Positions 14,201 through 25,400 of a stretch of DNA of 64,000 nt are shown here, in pieces. Below the pieces are notes generated by a model. That model did not search any database and was not told the DNA's origin. It saw only the letters and a program-made list of their open reading frames with translations. Position numbers and translations under genes: made by a program. Numbering within the stretch: the first letter of the stretch is position 1; each line of letters starts with the position of its first letter. The stretch comes from Chondrosia reniformis. Its lineage: Eukaryota; Porifera; Demospongiae; Chondrillida; Chondrillidae. Location of the stretch: NCBI GenBank assembly GCA_947172415.1, contig OX359199.1, positions 1,576,001 through 1,640,000 of the forward strand, written 5' to 3'.

Positions 14201-17200
14201 TACAATGACATTTTCTCAAAATCTTTCAACATATTTGGTTCCAGATGGAACACTTCATATCAAGGGTATGCTAATTGTTACATACGTATGTTCAAAACTC
14301 AATACAGGATTGCTATGATATATGTACGTTGATAACCTGACTGCCTCATTATAGTCATTATAATGTATAGCTTTCCAAGTGTGTACGTATAGCGGGAAAA
14401 TTTGATGGGGACTTAGATTTGGCGATTAGGCGATTTGGCGAGTAGTTTGAAGCTTGCCAAATTTAATTCTCCAAATTCGCAAATGTAGCTATCAATTTTG
14501 AACGTAACGGTATGTTACGGGGCAATCCGCCAAATATATAACTCACCAAATATATAACCCGCCAAATATATAACTCACCAAATATATAACTCGCCAAATG
14601 CTAAAATTGGGCATTTCACCAAATATATTGCCCGCCAAATTTTCCAGCGGTACGGTATATTGGTTGATGATCTGTGGTAGCTGTTAGAGTAATATTAAAT
14701 ATTAAGTACTGTGTGACAAAGACAGTCAATGAATGTAACTTGTAACTATTGCACATTAGCTGATGTTTACATATTATACGTACTTATGTGTATGTTCCTT
14801 TCCTCCAGTGTCGTGACCCACACTGATGGAAAGCAAGCACCTGTCACTTATGTGGAACAGGTTCAAGGTGAAGAGACTATCACCATTCTGCCTAACCTTG
14901 CTTTTCAAACAGGAAATCCCTATCCATTTGGTTTGGATCCAGTAAGTGTCTTAAGAGTGTCCCAATATGTGTATTATATCGTAGAGGTTCATTGCCACGT
15001 TGAATCTAAGTATCAAAAGTTCTCGAGCTTATCAATGGCAGGTAATAATAAAATGAATTATTACAGAACGTTTCAGTCTCATGGACCTTCATCAGCTGAA
15101 TATCCCTATATATTCACTCTGTAGTTGTGCACCCCCTATTCAACTGATGAAGGTCCACCAGACTGAAACTTTCTGTAATAATTCATTTTATTACTACTAA
15201 GTTTGATACTAAAATGTGTATGTACAGATGTACAATATATAATGAAGAAAGCATTTTGAACAATCAGTAACACTTTTTCAAGCAAATCCATTATCTTTTG
15301 TTTGAAAATGTGATGCTTATTGCTCAAAGATTTTCATTATCATAATGATCACAACAAGTTTGCTTGTACCCCTTATCATATCTACTTAAGTACATACATA
15401 TATGTAATACATGAGATACGTACATACAGAAGATATTTGTATGTATTCCAGTGATATCACTACTGTACAACAGATGCATAGGTGATCCACACAATACTAT
15501 ATATGTAGTGTTTAAAGTATTTTACAATCAGAAACAAGAAGCACTTGTGTACTACTTATTGTTTCTTCTTTTAGATTTGGCAGGTCTCCAACAACAAGCT
15601 GCTCTTCATCAACAGTTACAAGATGAAGATGTCAATTGTCATTGGAGTAACACACATGACTTTTGGCATTTTCCTGAGCATAATTAACCACATCCATTTT
15701 AAGAGATATGTCGACATCTTTTGTGAATTTATTCCCAGAGTAAGTTTGTGGGTATAAGTATGCTTAGCTGTCAGTGGGGTAATAATAATTGTACCTCACT
15801 CTGAGCATTATTAAGGGGAGGAAACACAGATAAGTGAAACTCTGATAATATGTATTTATCTCAAGGGGAACGAAAAGCAGTACTTCCTATGCAAGATACC
15901 TCCAAACCAAAAACCAAATGTATATATACGTATATGTACGTACGTATGTACATAATCCGATCCCATATTAACTTATGGAGGATTAAATAGTGAGATAAAC
16001 TGATTATCAGTTTGTGTGTATCTGCACACGTGTTTTGTGCTCAGCAGTTAGCTTACTTTGGTACTCTTTTCTCATGCTTTGTGTAGTTGGTATTCCTTCA
16101 GTCCATCTTTGGCTATCTAGTTATATTGATGCTTGCCAAATGGATAAAAGCATGGCCAGACCCAAAGAAAGTAAGTCTTCCCTGTGATGTCTGCTACGTA
16201 ATTAGTCTCATAGTGAATTATTATAGTCGGGAACATGTGATCGTTTGTAAGTATACTTATTTAGTTACATAGTTCACTTCATTACAGGATTACATATTTT
16301 AATAGGAGTTAACTTAAGTGAACATGTACATACAAGTTATGCATGAACTACCTTATAGCGGGAAAATTTCGCGAGGTTTAATGATCGTGATTTGACCAAA
16401 TTTTGCGAAATTTCCAAAATATGTACATTAGGTGGGAATCACAAAATTAAAACCGTGAAATGTTCATTTTGCACGAAATCAATTTGCCCACTATACAATA
16501 CTTGCTATGCAACCTGGTAGACTGGTAGGCTTAGTGTTTGCTAGTGTCTCGACCAGATATGTGACCTTATCCTTAGAGTATGCCCCTTAGTTACTTGTAT
16601 GTGTACATTTATGGTTTTATGTACATATGTTTCATAATAATTAATTTACTTTTATTTTCCTCTTCCAGTCTCCGAGTATTTTGTTGATTTTAATTGGAAT
16701 GTTTTTGAATATTGGCTCTCAGCCAAAAGACTACAAGTATGACCCTTCGGCAACCAATGTTAACCCTCCTCTCTTCAGTGATCATGCAGCAGCTCAGGTA
16801 CAGCAGAAGCATCAGTTTGACCATTCCTCCATGACCTGTACATTCCATTATCATCATCATTAAACTCTGGGTATTACCCCTGCCCACTCATGTCTCCTGA
16901 GGAGCGCAATGAGCTAATGGGCGGAACCGAACGGGGTGGTATCGATGCTTTAAGATTGGCTTTAGATTGGCTTTAGATTGGCTTTAGATTGGCTTTAGAT
17001 TGGCTTTAGATTTTTAAAGTTCCCTATTTTTTCTACATTCCATTGTATCGTTTAAAATGATTGTGATATCAGTATAAGATGATAACACTGAATCAGTTGA
17101 AGACATTTTTTGTGCATCTGATTCCTTTTGAAATTTTATTGCTTAAAAATGTTATTCATAGGCCTTTAATTATTCAGGAGACCACAGCTAGTCTTCCTTA

Positions 17201-19890
17201 ATAAGAACAAAATATATCTTACTCTCCTATTGTAGAGTGGTAGTTCCTACTGTGGTGAAACATATTTATGTATGTATACGTAGGTTTGTATGTATGTAGT
17301 TGCTATAGAGCCAAATATACATTGTCAGGCTTGTCTTCCCGTTACCTTTACAGAGATATATTCAAGTACTGTTGGTGGTTTTGGCTGTTATGTGTGTCCC
17401 GTGGATGTTGGCAGTTAAGCCACTCTACCTCTTTATCAAGAACAAGAGAGTTAAACGGGTAAGGTTACCTCTCTACGTGTTCCATATAACCAGTAACATC
17501 CAGACATTACATTCCATTAATCTTGTGCATTAACTTTAAAAATCTCTAAAATCACTTTTATCTCCCATACTCCACCCATAGTCCCCCTTAACACTGTAAT
17601 ATAAGATGTGTATGTTTACACATTTCAGTTCACAATTATCGAGCTCCACACACAATAGTAGACCTGTCTCCAGGTATTCTGTTTCTACGTATATATGGTC
17701 CTACAGGGTAGAGGTACAGGGTGTTCTTGTGTTATGTATATAAATGAGTGTATACTTCTCTCTCTGATACTGTAGAGAGGCTATTCAGTCAACAATGGAG
17801 ACACTGCACTTCCCATCGAAGATGACTCCGCTGAAGGAAGTGGTGAGGCTAACAAGTCATCCCATGGTAGCGGTCACGGGGATGGGAAAGGTGTAAGTTG
17901 CCCATGATTTGAGCAAGAAGTATATATATAACAACACAAATGTCCTCATAAAAACTTTCTTATATAGTTTAAGAACGTATGCAGATATGATAAGGGTATT
18001 TTCAAACCACAAAGGTTTGAAAGTTTCTCCGTTTACATTTTCATAGGGCTTCAACTTGGGAGAGGTTGTTATCCTTCAGGCCATCCACACTATAGAGTTC
18101 TGTCTCGGCTGCATCTCCCATACTGCATCCTACCTGCGATTGTGGGCCCTCAGCCTGGCTCATGCTGGTAAGGGGCAGGCACTGTATACATAGGCTTGCT
18201 AATTGATGGGTTATACCACTGGCTGGTGTTTAATCTCTGTTGTCATGGTTGCATCAGGGTGTACATTTGATTGGCTGTACCTTGTACGTAGTTCTGACCT
18301 CCATGCACTACAGAAGTAGCTCTGAACTTTATATTCATTTGGCCTTTACAATCCCTATAATTATTGTTGATCATTGTGTTGTTTTTAAAATTCTTATTTT
18401 TAGAGTTATCTGAAGTTCTTTGGATTCAAATTATGCAGAGAGGTTTCACTATGACCAACAATGCTGCCATTAATGCCCTTTTGACATTCTTTGTCTTTGC
18501 TATTTGGGCAGGTGGGCTAAAGTGGAATCAACATTAATGCATAAAACATACAATGTCATGTACGGTACGCGTCAAAAGTAACGCTTATACTCGCGAGATT
18601 CGAGTGCGAGTGCCTCGACGAGGCGAGTGCTAACGAGTGGCATTTATCTCGAGAGTTTAGCGAGGGCCAAATCGAGTGCGCACGACAGGCCCTGAAAGCG
18701 ATAATGATGTGAATACGTAGGTGTCAGATTTTTTAATCACCATTCGAGAATCGAGTGAACGAAACGAGTGAACGAAACGAGTGAACGAAACGAGTGAACG
18801 AAACGAGTGAACGAAACGAGTGAACGAAACGAGTATCAAGTAATGGCAACCAGAAAGGTTTTGGTCTGTCGATACTTCTTAAGCAATCGATATATCGCCG
18901 AAATCGATACCTCAATTGATTCTTTAGCCAATTCTTTCCTGATTCGGCCATAAGAATAGGTATATTCGGTCGCAAGGACTACGATACGTTGTCTAGCATA
19001 AAGAGATAGTCTTGGCATAGCGGCGTCACTTCTCAAATCTCGAATTTCTCACCTAAAAACGTGTTGCTTTTAGCACTCAAAGCGAACGTATTTCCCCAAT
19101 GATATTAGATCGAGGTGTAGTCGAGTGATGCTCGAGATTTATTCGAGTAATTCGCCCTCATTTCTCGAAATCGTCAACTAAACGTGTCGATTTACATCAC
19201 TCGGTAATAGTCAATTTACCCCTCGATGGGCACCTTTCGAGATCGAGAATTTGTCGAGTGATCCTTCGAGGTTATCACTCGCCTTGTCGAGGCACTCGCA
19301 CTCGAATCTCGCGAGTATAAGCGTTACTTTTGACGCGTACCGTACATCTTTATATGTACATGTTACATTAGACATTGATAGTATGGAAAATAAAGCATAT
19401 GTACATATGTACATGTAGGCAATGTTTAAGTAGATGAACAATGTGTTGTTTATAGTTGATTCATTATCTCTTCTCTTCCTTGCAGCTGGTACTATTGCAG
19501 TTTTGCTTGTAATGGAGGGCTTATCTGCATTTTTGCATACTCTTCGTCTTCATTGGTAAGCTTGAAAAATCTGAAACACCATTTTCTTTAGAAATTTCAT
19601 ACCATCTTTTTCCTTTTGCCTGGTTGATTACCAAGTCACTAAGCTGATAAGCTTAGTGACTTTTAACACTCTAAACACGTTTTCCTTAAATATAATTCTT
19701 CTTGCAAGATATTTGAAGAGCAGTTTTATAGAATTTTCTTTCTATACTTCTCCTTTATTGCATGTCACTTATTTTCTCTTGATGTTATCTTCATTTTAGG
19801 GTGGAGTTTATGTCCAAGTTCTTCATTGGGGAAGGTTACAAATTTGAACCGTTCTGCTTTCAAGCTATTTTGAAAGAAAAGGACCAGTGA
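8254..19890 (+). CDS. V-type proton ATPase V0 subunit a (116 kDa)
   Basis: Complete gene, 22 exons with consistent phases: 8254-8370, 8544-8622, 9022-9245, 9370-9439, 9696-9741, 10145-10271, 10621-10703, 11221-11314, 11704-11916, 12788-12938, 13486-13625, 14126-14265, 14809-14941, 15575-15739, 16087-16170, 16669-16797, 17354-17458, 17776-17892, 18047-18167, 18404-18511, 19486-19555, 19800-19890; 868 codons, normal for the family. The start [20 protein letters not shown] is the conserved N terminus. Family signatures are [40 protein letters not shown] and SLAHAELSEVLW. The cytosolic N half binds the V1 stators; the C half is the membrane domain forming the proton half-channels beside the c-ring, with the essential arginine in YLRLWAL. 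It acidifies endolysosomes or the exterior. It is the ATP6V0A type, but which vertebrate paralogue it matches cannot be told. Confidence 0.97.
8746..8935 (+). repeat. Dispersed repeat family R, copy 2
   Basis: Lies in V-ATPase intron 2. It has the AAAGCACCATTTTCCCACAT start, then CCTATAGAACTTTGAATGAG, GATACAGAATG and CTTCTCCACTGGACCAT, in the same order as the copies at 7236 and 53636 but with an extra segment between the blocks. Confidence 0.6.
9886..10465 (+). repeat. About 90-bp direct repeat in two neighbouring introns
   Basis: 9886-9975 and 10371-10465 share ACCCTATGCACCACTCTGAA (second copy ACAACCTATGCACCACTCTG) and TACCTAACCTTGGAGAAATG. The copies sit in V-ATPase introns 5 and 6 on either side of exon 10145-10271, so they are either two insertions of one family or a short duplication. 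No coding or promoter motif is evident. Confidence 0.75.
10735..10826 (+). repeat. Two-copy 39-bp tandem repeat
   Basis: ACACCTTTAGAATGATAGCA followed by a short TCAACTTCTTGTACAACT block occurs twice in a row in V-ATPase intron 7, with one substitution visible. Confidence 0.8.
12354..12643. mobile_element. MITE with about 40-bp inverted ends, 290 bp
   Basis: The left end reads CCGTAATTCGGGAAATTTTC and the inverted right end CCGTAGTTCGGGAAATTTTC, each bordered by TA. The match continues through TTAAAATATTTTCGTGG. No coding capacity. It is a small TA-target element inside the long V-ATPase intron between exons 11704-11916 and 12788-12938. Confidence 0.85.
13278..13538 (+). repeat. 53-bp tandem repeat of a splice acceptor plus exon start
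   Basis: TCTTCCACAG followed by CCCTGTACACTCTTATCACG and TTTCCATTCCTCTTT is repeated with starts of CCACAG at 13321, 13374, 13427 and 13480, exactly 53 bp apart. A decayed shorter copy begins at 13278. Only the last copy continues into the full V-ATPase exon (13486-13625, residues [18 protein letters not shown]). Each earlier full copy carries a complete pyrimidine tract, CAG acceptor and about 33 bases of the true exon start. Fifty-three is not a multiple of three, so the copies are not frame-equivalent. Confidence 0.93.
14386..14658. mobile_element. Small inverted-repeat element with internal 17-bp tandem repeat
   Basis: The left end has TATAGCGGGAAAATTTGATG; the inverted right end has TACCGCTGGAAAATTTGGCG. 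Between them about five copies of CCAAATATATAACTC-type units (14528-14605) and several GGCGATTTGGCGAG blocks occur. It resembles the shorter element at 16354-16495 at its tips. Non-coding, in a V-ATPase intron. Confidence 0.65.
15042..15199. mobile_element. Near-perfect foldback (hairpin) element, about 158 bp
   Basis: The left arm (GTAATAATAAAATGAATTAT through GTTTCAGTCTCATGGACCTT and CATCAGCTGAATA) is the reverse complement, with a few mismatches, of the right arm ending near 15199. The loop is about 35 bases. The transcribed intron could form a roughly 60-bp stem. It is likely a foldback MITE. Confidence 0.85.
16354..16495. mobile_element. Short MITE, about 140 bp
   Basis: The left end is TATAGCGGGAAAATTTCGCG and the inverted right end TATAGTGGGCAAATTGATTT. 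The interior repeats GCGAAATTT-like words on both strands. The tip resembles the element at 14386-14658, which suggests one family with tip TATAGCGGGAAAATTT. Confidence 0.7.
16856..17040. mobile_element. Dispersed element S, copy 1, with 11-bp tandem repeat
   Basis: TATCATCATCATTAAACTCT and ATTACCCCTGCCCACTCATG occur here and again at 27680-27720. This copy then has five ATTGGCTTTAG units (about 16955-17010) and ends in TTTTTAAAGTTCCCTATTTT, which is the reverse complement of the left flank of the second copy (AAATAGGGGAACTTTAAGAT near 27636). The two copies together suggest an element with AAATAGGGGAACTTTAA tips. Confidence 0.6.
18563..19342 (-). mobile_element. Deleted Tc1/mariner-like transposon, 780 bp
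   Basis: Both ends are long, nearly perfect inverted repeats of about 70 bp starting CGGTACGCGTCAAAAGTAAC, each flanked by TA. On the minus strand, 18836-19036 encodes [20 protein letters not shown], then [10 protein letters not shown] and [17 protein letters not shown], which reads as the N-terminal paired-like helix-turn-helix of a Tc1/mariner transposase. The DDE/D catalytic part is missing, so this is an internally deleted copy that could move only in trans. A 13-bp tandem repeat (GAGTGAACGAAAC, about 18750-18835) follows the helix-turn-helix remnant. It lies in the V-ATPase intron between exons 18404-18511 and 19486-19555. Confidence 0.88.
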
Positions 19891-22436
19891 ATACAATAGA
19901 CCATAGAAATGTGCTATTGCACTAATAGGACATACATATTAATAGGACTAAGTTAGACTGGGAAAACAATATGCTGTACTTATATAGTTGATTGTTTATT
20001 TGAGCTGTTTGCAACAAAACTTCAAGAATTGGACATTTCAATGGAAAGAGATCTATAGCTAGATCTGTATTTAGTTGTTTTGGACAGTTTTACTGATCTA
20101 ACTTATATGATTGAGGACACTTTTAAGTGTACTGAACAATATAAATAACAATTGCAATCATAATATTATAGTGCTGCAACTCTGTCAAATCGACGTGCAC
20201 GTGTACATATATATATATGAAGCTGAAACTTGCATGGTGTTAGGGGTCCAGACATGCAAATATCCCTCAAACATCCATAGTTTTGCAAATTTTCACTCTC
20301 ACTCATATATGAGCATGCTAATATTGGCACTATCAAATGAACAACTTTGTGTATACTGTAAATAATCTGTACATATATATACCATATACATACACACAAT
20401 ATGCATTTCATAAAATAGGTTGAGACAAAACAGCTCCTCCATATCCTACAGAATGAAATAGCTACATGAAATGTAATGATGCAATTATGTTTCATAAGTG
20501 ACTTAACTTGAGAAAATAGATCTTGAAACTGGTCATGTACTTCTCTCAGCACAACTCAAGTAGAGCTGTCCCAGGGCACACCACGAGGAGGTGAAAGTAC
20601 ATCGTGCCCCACCCCACAGCGTTGACACTAACTATTGTGTAACAGAAGCTGTAACTGCGCAGTAATCTGCACTCATGGAGTTACTAGCCATGACATAGGA
20701 ATCGATCAGCGTTAGCCTCACTTTCAGCCTATGCCAAGTCCGACCCTCCCGAACCGCAAACTGCCCCGATGAGAATCAGTGTGTTGCCACACCTTTAACT
20801 CCTCAGGATCGGATGACGTCCTTGAAGTGGGGACTGGCGAAACAACTGCCCAAATCAGGTGTCGACAACCGACTTCAACTTACATAGTTACGTGATTACC
20901 TCAACCTCCGTGCCGTCAGACCCCAGCCGAAGCCAGAGCTAGTGAGGACCAATCCCAAGCACCAACCCTCCCACTGAGTTCCTGATCAGATTGCATATCC
21001 AACGTGACACCAGGCCGCATTCTCAGCTCGCTGGCGGAGCCGAGGGGAATCCTGGGTCTACTTGTCTAGCGCTCCGAACAGGACTACTCGGGATAAGGAA
21101 AGACCACCGTCAGGCACAGAAACTTTAGCAATCTCACGCGTCAAGTAAGCCACTGGGGGTAAACTGAAATTTTTCACACCTCGCCATCTTTTATATGGCT
21201 GCCTTCCACATTTTCCCGCGCAAATTCCAAAAAAGGAAATGCGGTCACATGTTTAGATGACGTCAGCCTAAATTATAGTTGCTGGGGGGGCTTTCGTAAT
21301 AGATACAAAATGGCTGACGAAATGCTAAATTGAGACAGGCGCGAGAACAATTTGATCGCAGTCCCGCAGTCCCTGGTGAATTTGAGAACTTTACAGTCGA
21401 ATCTCTCCAAAATGTTTCTCAATCTCACGCTAACCAGCTGTTAAACCTGTTAAACGATTAAAGCGATGAAGCAGAGGTTTGTGGATTGTAATTCAGAATT
21501 AGGATTAGTTTAGTAGATTTAGGCACAAGAGGTATTTCTGCTGGGAATTACTACAAAGCTTATAGGTTTTCCAAAGTAACAGTAAAGCAATTCTATAAGA
21601 AAATGTTATTCGTGGCGAGATTCACAAACCAACTCCACCACCCCTCTTTCATGTCTACATACTACTTGGTTGGATTTACAATGACAAGTAACCCTTGAAT
21701 GGTAATTGTATCATATACCAACACACACACACTGGCTGAAGATGGGAAAAGTGCTCGAAGAACAGTATACCTAGAGCAAGATAGTGTATCTACAGAGACA
21801 AAATGTGGGAAGAAACAGGGCAACAATTACAGTTTTGGAGCATCGATCCCTACTTCTACTTTGTGCCCAAACATAGAAGTGATGTGTATAGTTAAGTTTC
21901 AGTATGCCACTTCTGCAATGTTAGCCTTATCATATGATCACTTTCTTGTTTCTTTTCTTTTTCTAGATGTGCCAATCACTGTTATAGTGCCATCCCTACT
22001 TTTAACTTCATTTTTGAATGTTTTATTTAACTTGTAATAAATACACACATGTAAAGTAGACTATACATCGATCAGAGAAGAACAAATGTATGAAATACAT
22101 ATTATACATGTCTAATAGTAATGAAGGAGTTAACAAATGCACAACATGAGATCAAGATAAGGCACACAAAAATGTACATGCTTACAAGTGCATGACCTGA
22201 AGGCCTGAGCTAGCATATACATAACAGCTGAAGGTATAGATTTATAAGTTATTCGTTTCAATACTTCAAAGTATTACTGGAAAGTTTATATTGTGGAGGC
22301 AGTTGTGGGCGTGTCTATATGTAAACATGGAGAGGTATAAATATATGATCACCAACATCTTAAAAGTCCGCGTACACTTAGTAGTAGAAAGTAGACAGGC
22401 AACGCTGTATCAATACCATCAAATGTGTCAGTCAAA
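19891..22436. other. Intergenic region between V-ATPase and CNBD2-like genes
   Basis: The first 600 bp are AT-rich 3' flank. The middle holds a GC-rich block (separate entry). From about 21150 to 22436 I see a CpG-richer stretch with CAAAATGGCTGACG at about 21306, then low-complexity AT. A 112-codon open frame at 21699-22037 has no recognisable domain and strongly hydrophobic C-terminal residues; I do not call it a gene. Confidence 0.5.
20575..21130. other. GC-rich block of unknown origin
   Basis: About 550 bp with much higher G+C and CpG than either flank, for example ACTCCTCAGGATCGGATGAC and GCTGGCGGAGCCGAGGGGAA. No long open frame, no tRNA boxes, no clear inverted ends and no rRNA core that I recognise. 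It may be part of a mobile element or a retained structural RNA-like sequence. A library search is needed to name it. Confidence 0.35.
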
Positions 22437-25400
22437 ATGGTAATTATAAGCCGCTTTATTTTTAATTTTCTGTCAACTTTCGTATATCCGATAAATTGTG
22501 TCATTTCTTAGACTTGGACTCTTAGGAAACTGTGTAAGGTGATTATATACTTAATCAGAACCTTTGGCATCAATCCAAAAAAGCAGCTGTACCGGTTAGA
22601 AACCATTTCCAACAAGTGAGTTTTACATCGTTCTTATCCTGCAAGAATTATGCTGCTGAGCTCAGTTTGTCAATGATTCTCCTGCTGCCTCTTATATATT
22701 TAAATGGTCTATATTAAATAGAAGAGATTTTCCGCAAAGCCATCTGAAGGCGTCCAAGGACCTCTCTCTGCTGGAACTATCTAAACCTAATGCCAGAGCC
22801 GAATTGAATGCTAAAATTCGAGATCGTCTCAAAAATTCATCCCTTACTAATTCGGAAGGAACCTCGCAGAGTTCTAGTACTACAAGTCAACTGGTTCAGG
22901 TATGTCTATAGTGAGGTAGCTAGCGATATAAGCTCTCTATAATTATATAACTGTCCTTTTAATTATGCAGCCTTCCCATGGCCAAGGAATTGGTCAATTG
23001 TCAGAAGAGGTGCAGAATATACTGTATAAGCCTCCCTGGACACGAAATGATGAAGATACTGATAAGGTGCATTACATTAACACACAATACCCTTTCAAAT
23101 TTGCTTCACTCATTGCCCTTGTCAACTAGTTTATGAAGATTATTTTTGTGACAAGTTTGAATCATAATTCTCTCTCTCTTATAAAGGCACACACTGCCCT
23201 GATGTGCTGTAATGCTTTCTGTGACTATCTGCCTCACACACAAAAAGTCATCTGCCGAATAGGATGGTATCAAAAGTAAGAAATCTACATAAGTGGAAGT
23301 AACTAAGAACTACAGTAACTCCATTGAATACATTTAATAGTTTCCAAATATTTACATTTGAGTATGATTTCAATTGATTAGAGGTTTGATATGAATTATT
23401 TTCTATTTCACCATAGGCTGGAACCAGGTCGAGTGATCCTAAAGGAGGGTCATCCTGCTTCTGGATTCTACTTTCTTATCTCAGGCTCCAGTAAGCTCTA
23501 TAATGATATTCATTGATAGCTCTTCACTGCACGTTTGTGGTCAAAACATTTTTCTAACACTTAGCCTGTAGAAGATATGTGCAGATACGCTAATCTACTA
23601 CATATGAGTAATGCAAATTATAGACACTGACCCTCCTGCTCACAGCCCATGGCATGCATACAGGCATAATTTCAGAAGTACTCTTGCTGTAAAGATAAAG
23701 CAATTCCATTTTGCTGCCCTAAATAAGTTGCATTACTAAAGGAGTATTTGTCACATTCACTGTATGGAAGATAGATTCATTGAACATCAGCAACACTTAG
23801 GATTGACTTTTTGACCCAGTGGTATTCTCAATTCAAAATTCTTTAAACACATTTTCTTCAGCTATCATGCTGTATGGTTTATAAGGCTATGTATTTAAAA
23901 ACATACTCGCTCATTTTGACTATAGTTGCTGTTATTCAGAGAAAGGAAGATGGCACATCAGAAATAATCAACACTATTAGAGAAGGTGTCAGTTTTGGGG
24001 TGAGTCTGGCTAGCCTGTCCTCTGATGTAAGTCTTAGTTGGAGATGCTTAGGTAGGGGAGGACCTCCAGGAGGAATTCACACTACTCCTTCAATAGTCTC
24101 TTGAGGGTTAATGAGATTCATGACCAAATGTTTAGTAGTGTTTACATAGTGTTTACCATAATTGTTACTAGTACATTCTTTGTGAAACTCTATGCAGGAG
24201 ATTGCAATCCTACACAGGTCAAAGAGGACCACCACTTGTGTTGCACAGTCTTGGGTGGAGTTGCTAGGTATTGGCTGCAGTGTAAGTCATACAGTCCTGA
24301 TCTCATTTAATCTGAATCTGTATCATTAGAATTATCATAGTTGTGGTAGTTCAAAGACATACCTACATAGTACTCTCTATGCTGCATGACACCCAGCCAC
24401 CATCTGTCTAACTCCACCTTGAGTTACAAGGAGGAAACACTTTCTCTTCTGCCTTCTGTAAATCATCTAGCTCCTTAAGTTGATGCTGAAATTCCAAGTT
24501 CATTTCTGTAGATTCCCCATTATTGTCATAAAAACCGCCAATTAACTTGCCTGCTAGTGTATGTCTGTATAGCAGCTAATATATATTCCATATAGCCTAT
24601 GTAATGTCTATAATTAGAACATTTCACATGATGCAAGTACGGAAGAGGATATTTGCTTGTATTCTGAACTAAATATCATGGTATTTTGCTCATCTTCAGG
24701 ACTATATTGACTTATCCTTGAGACAAGCAAAATTGTCATATCAGTATGAGAAGCACTTGGAGTTTTTAAAGTAAACTGAATAACTTATTAAAAAAGAAGA
24801 ACATTTAATTGTATACTGTAAGACTAGTACTGTGAATCTCCTTTTCTTAGAAGTATACCTTTACTAAATCACCTACCTCTGGATGGATTAAAGGACCACC
24901 AGGATGTCACGGAATTGCAAATATTTAAGTAAGACATATACAGTATAATAATATATAGTTCTCTCTGCTATATATATATATATATGATCAATTGACTGCT
25001 TAACTAGAGTAACTTTATCTCTAGACCGAATCAATATATTGTAAAAGATAGCCAGAAATCAGAATGGATTTACATTATTGTTAATGTAAGGGATATTCAA
25101 ATTTGTATCACTATAATTATACAGTCCAGTTAGTACATTATGCTTAAATACATTATATGGGCAGGGATCTTGCAGTGTTACGAAGGCATTTGATGGTACA
25201 ATTAACCGGGAGAGAAGGAGCACCTATCCTCCTGGTAAGTCATACCCATATTCAATAATATTCTACAACTTGAGACTCACATACATAGTGCTTGTCTCTC
25301 TCCTGTCCGTTTCTTACCTCTCTCCTGTCCGTTTCTTACCTCTCTCCTGTCCGTTTCTTACCTCTCTCCTGTCCGTTTCTTACCTCTCTCCTGTCCGTTT

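Noticed and set aside
18563-19342. CRISPR-like array (13-bp GAGTGAACGAAAC repeats at 18750-18835)
   Set aside because: Repeats are directly abutting with no spacers and lie inside a transposon; it is a plain tandem repeat.
21699-22037. 112-codon open frame in the V-ATPase/CNBD2 spacer as a gene
   Set aside because: No domain, atypical composition, no promoter or splice context; the C-terminal hydrophobic run is what AT-rich spacer gives by chance.
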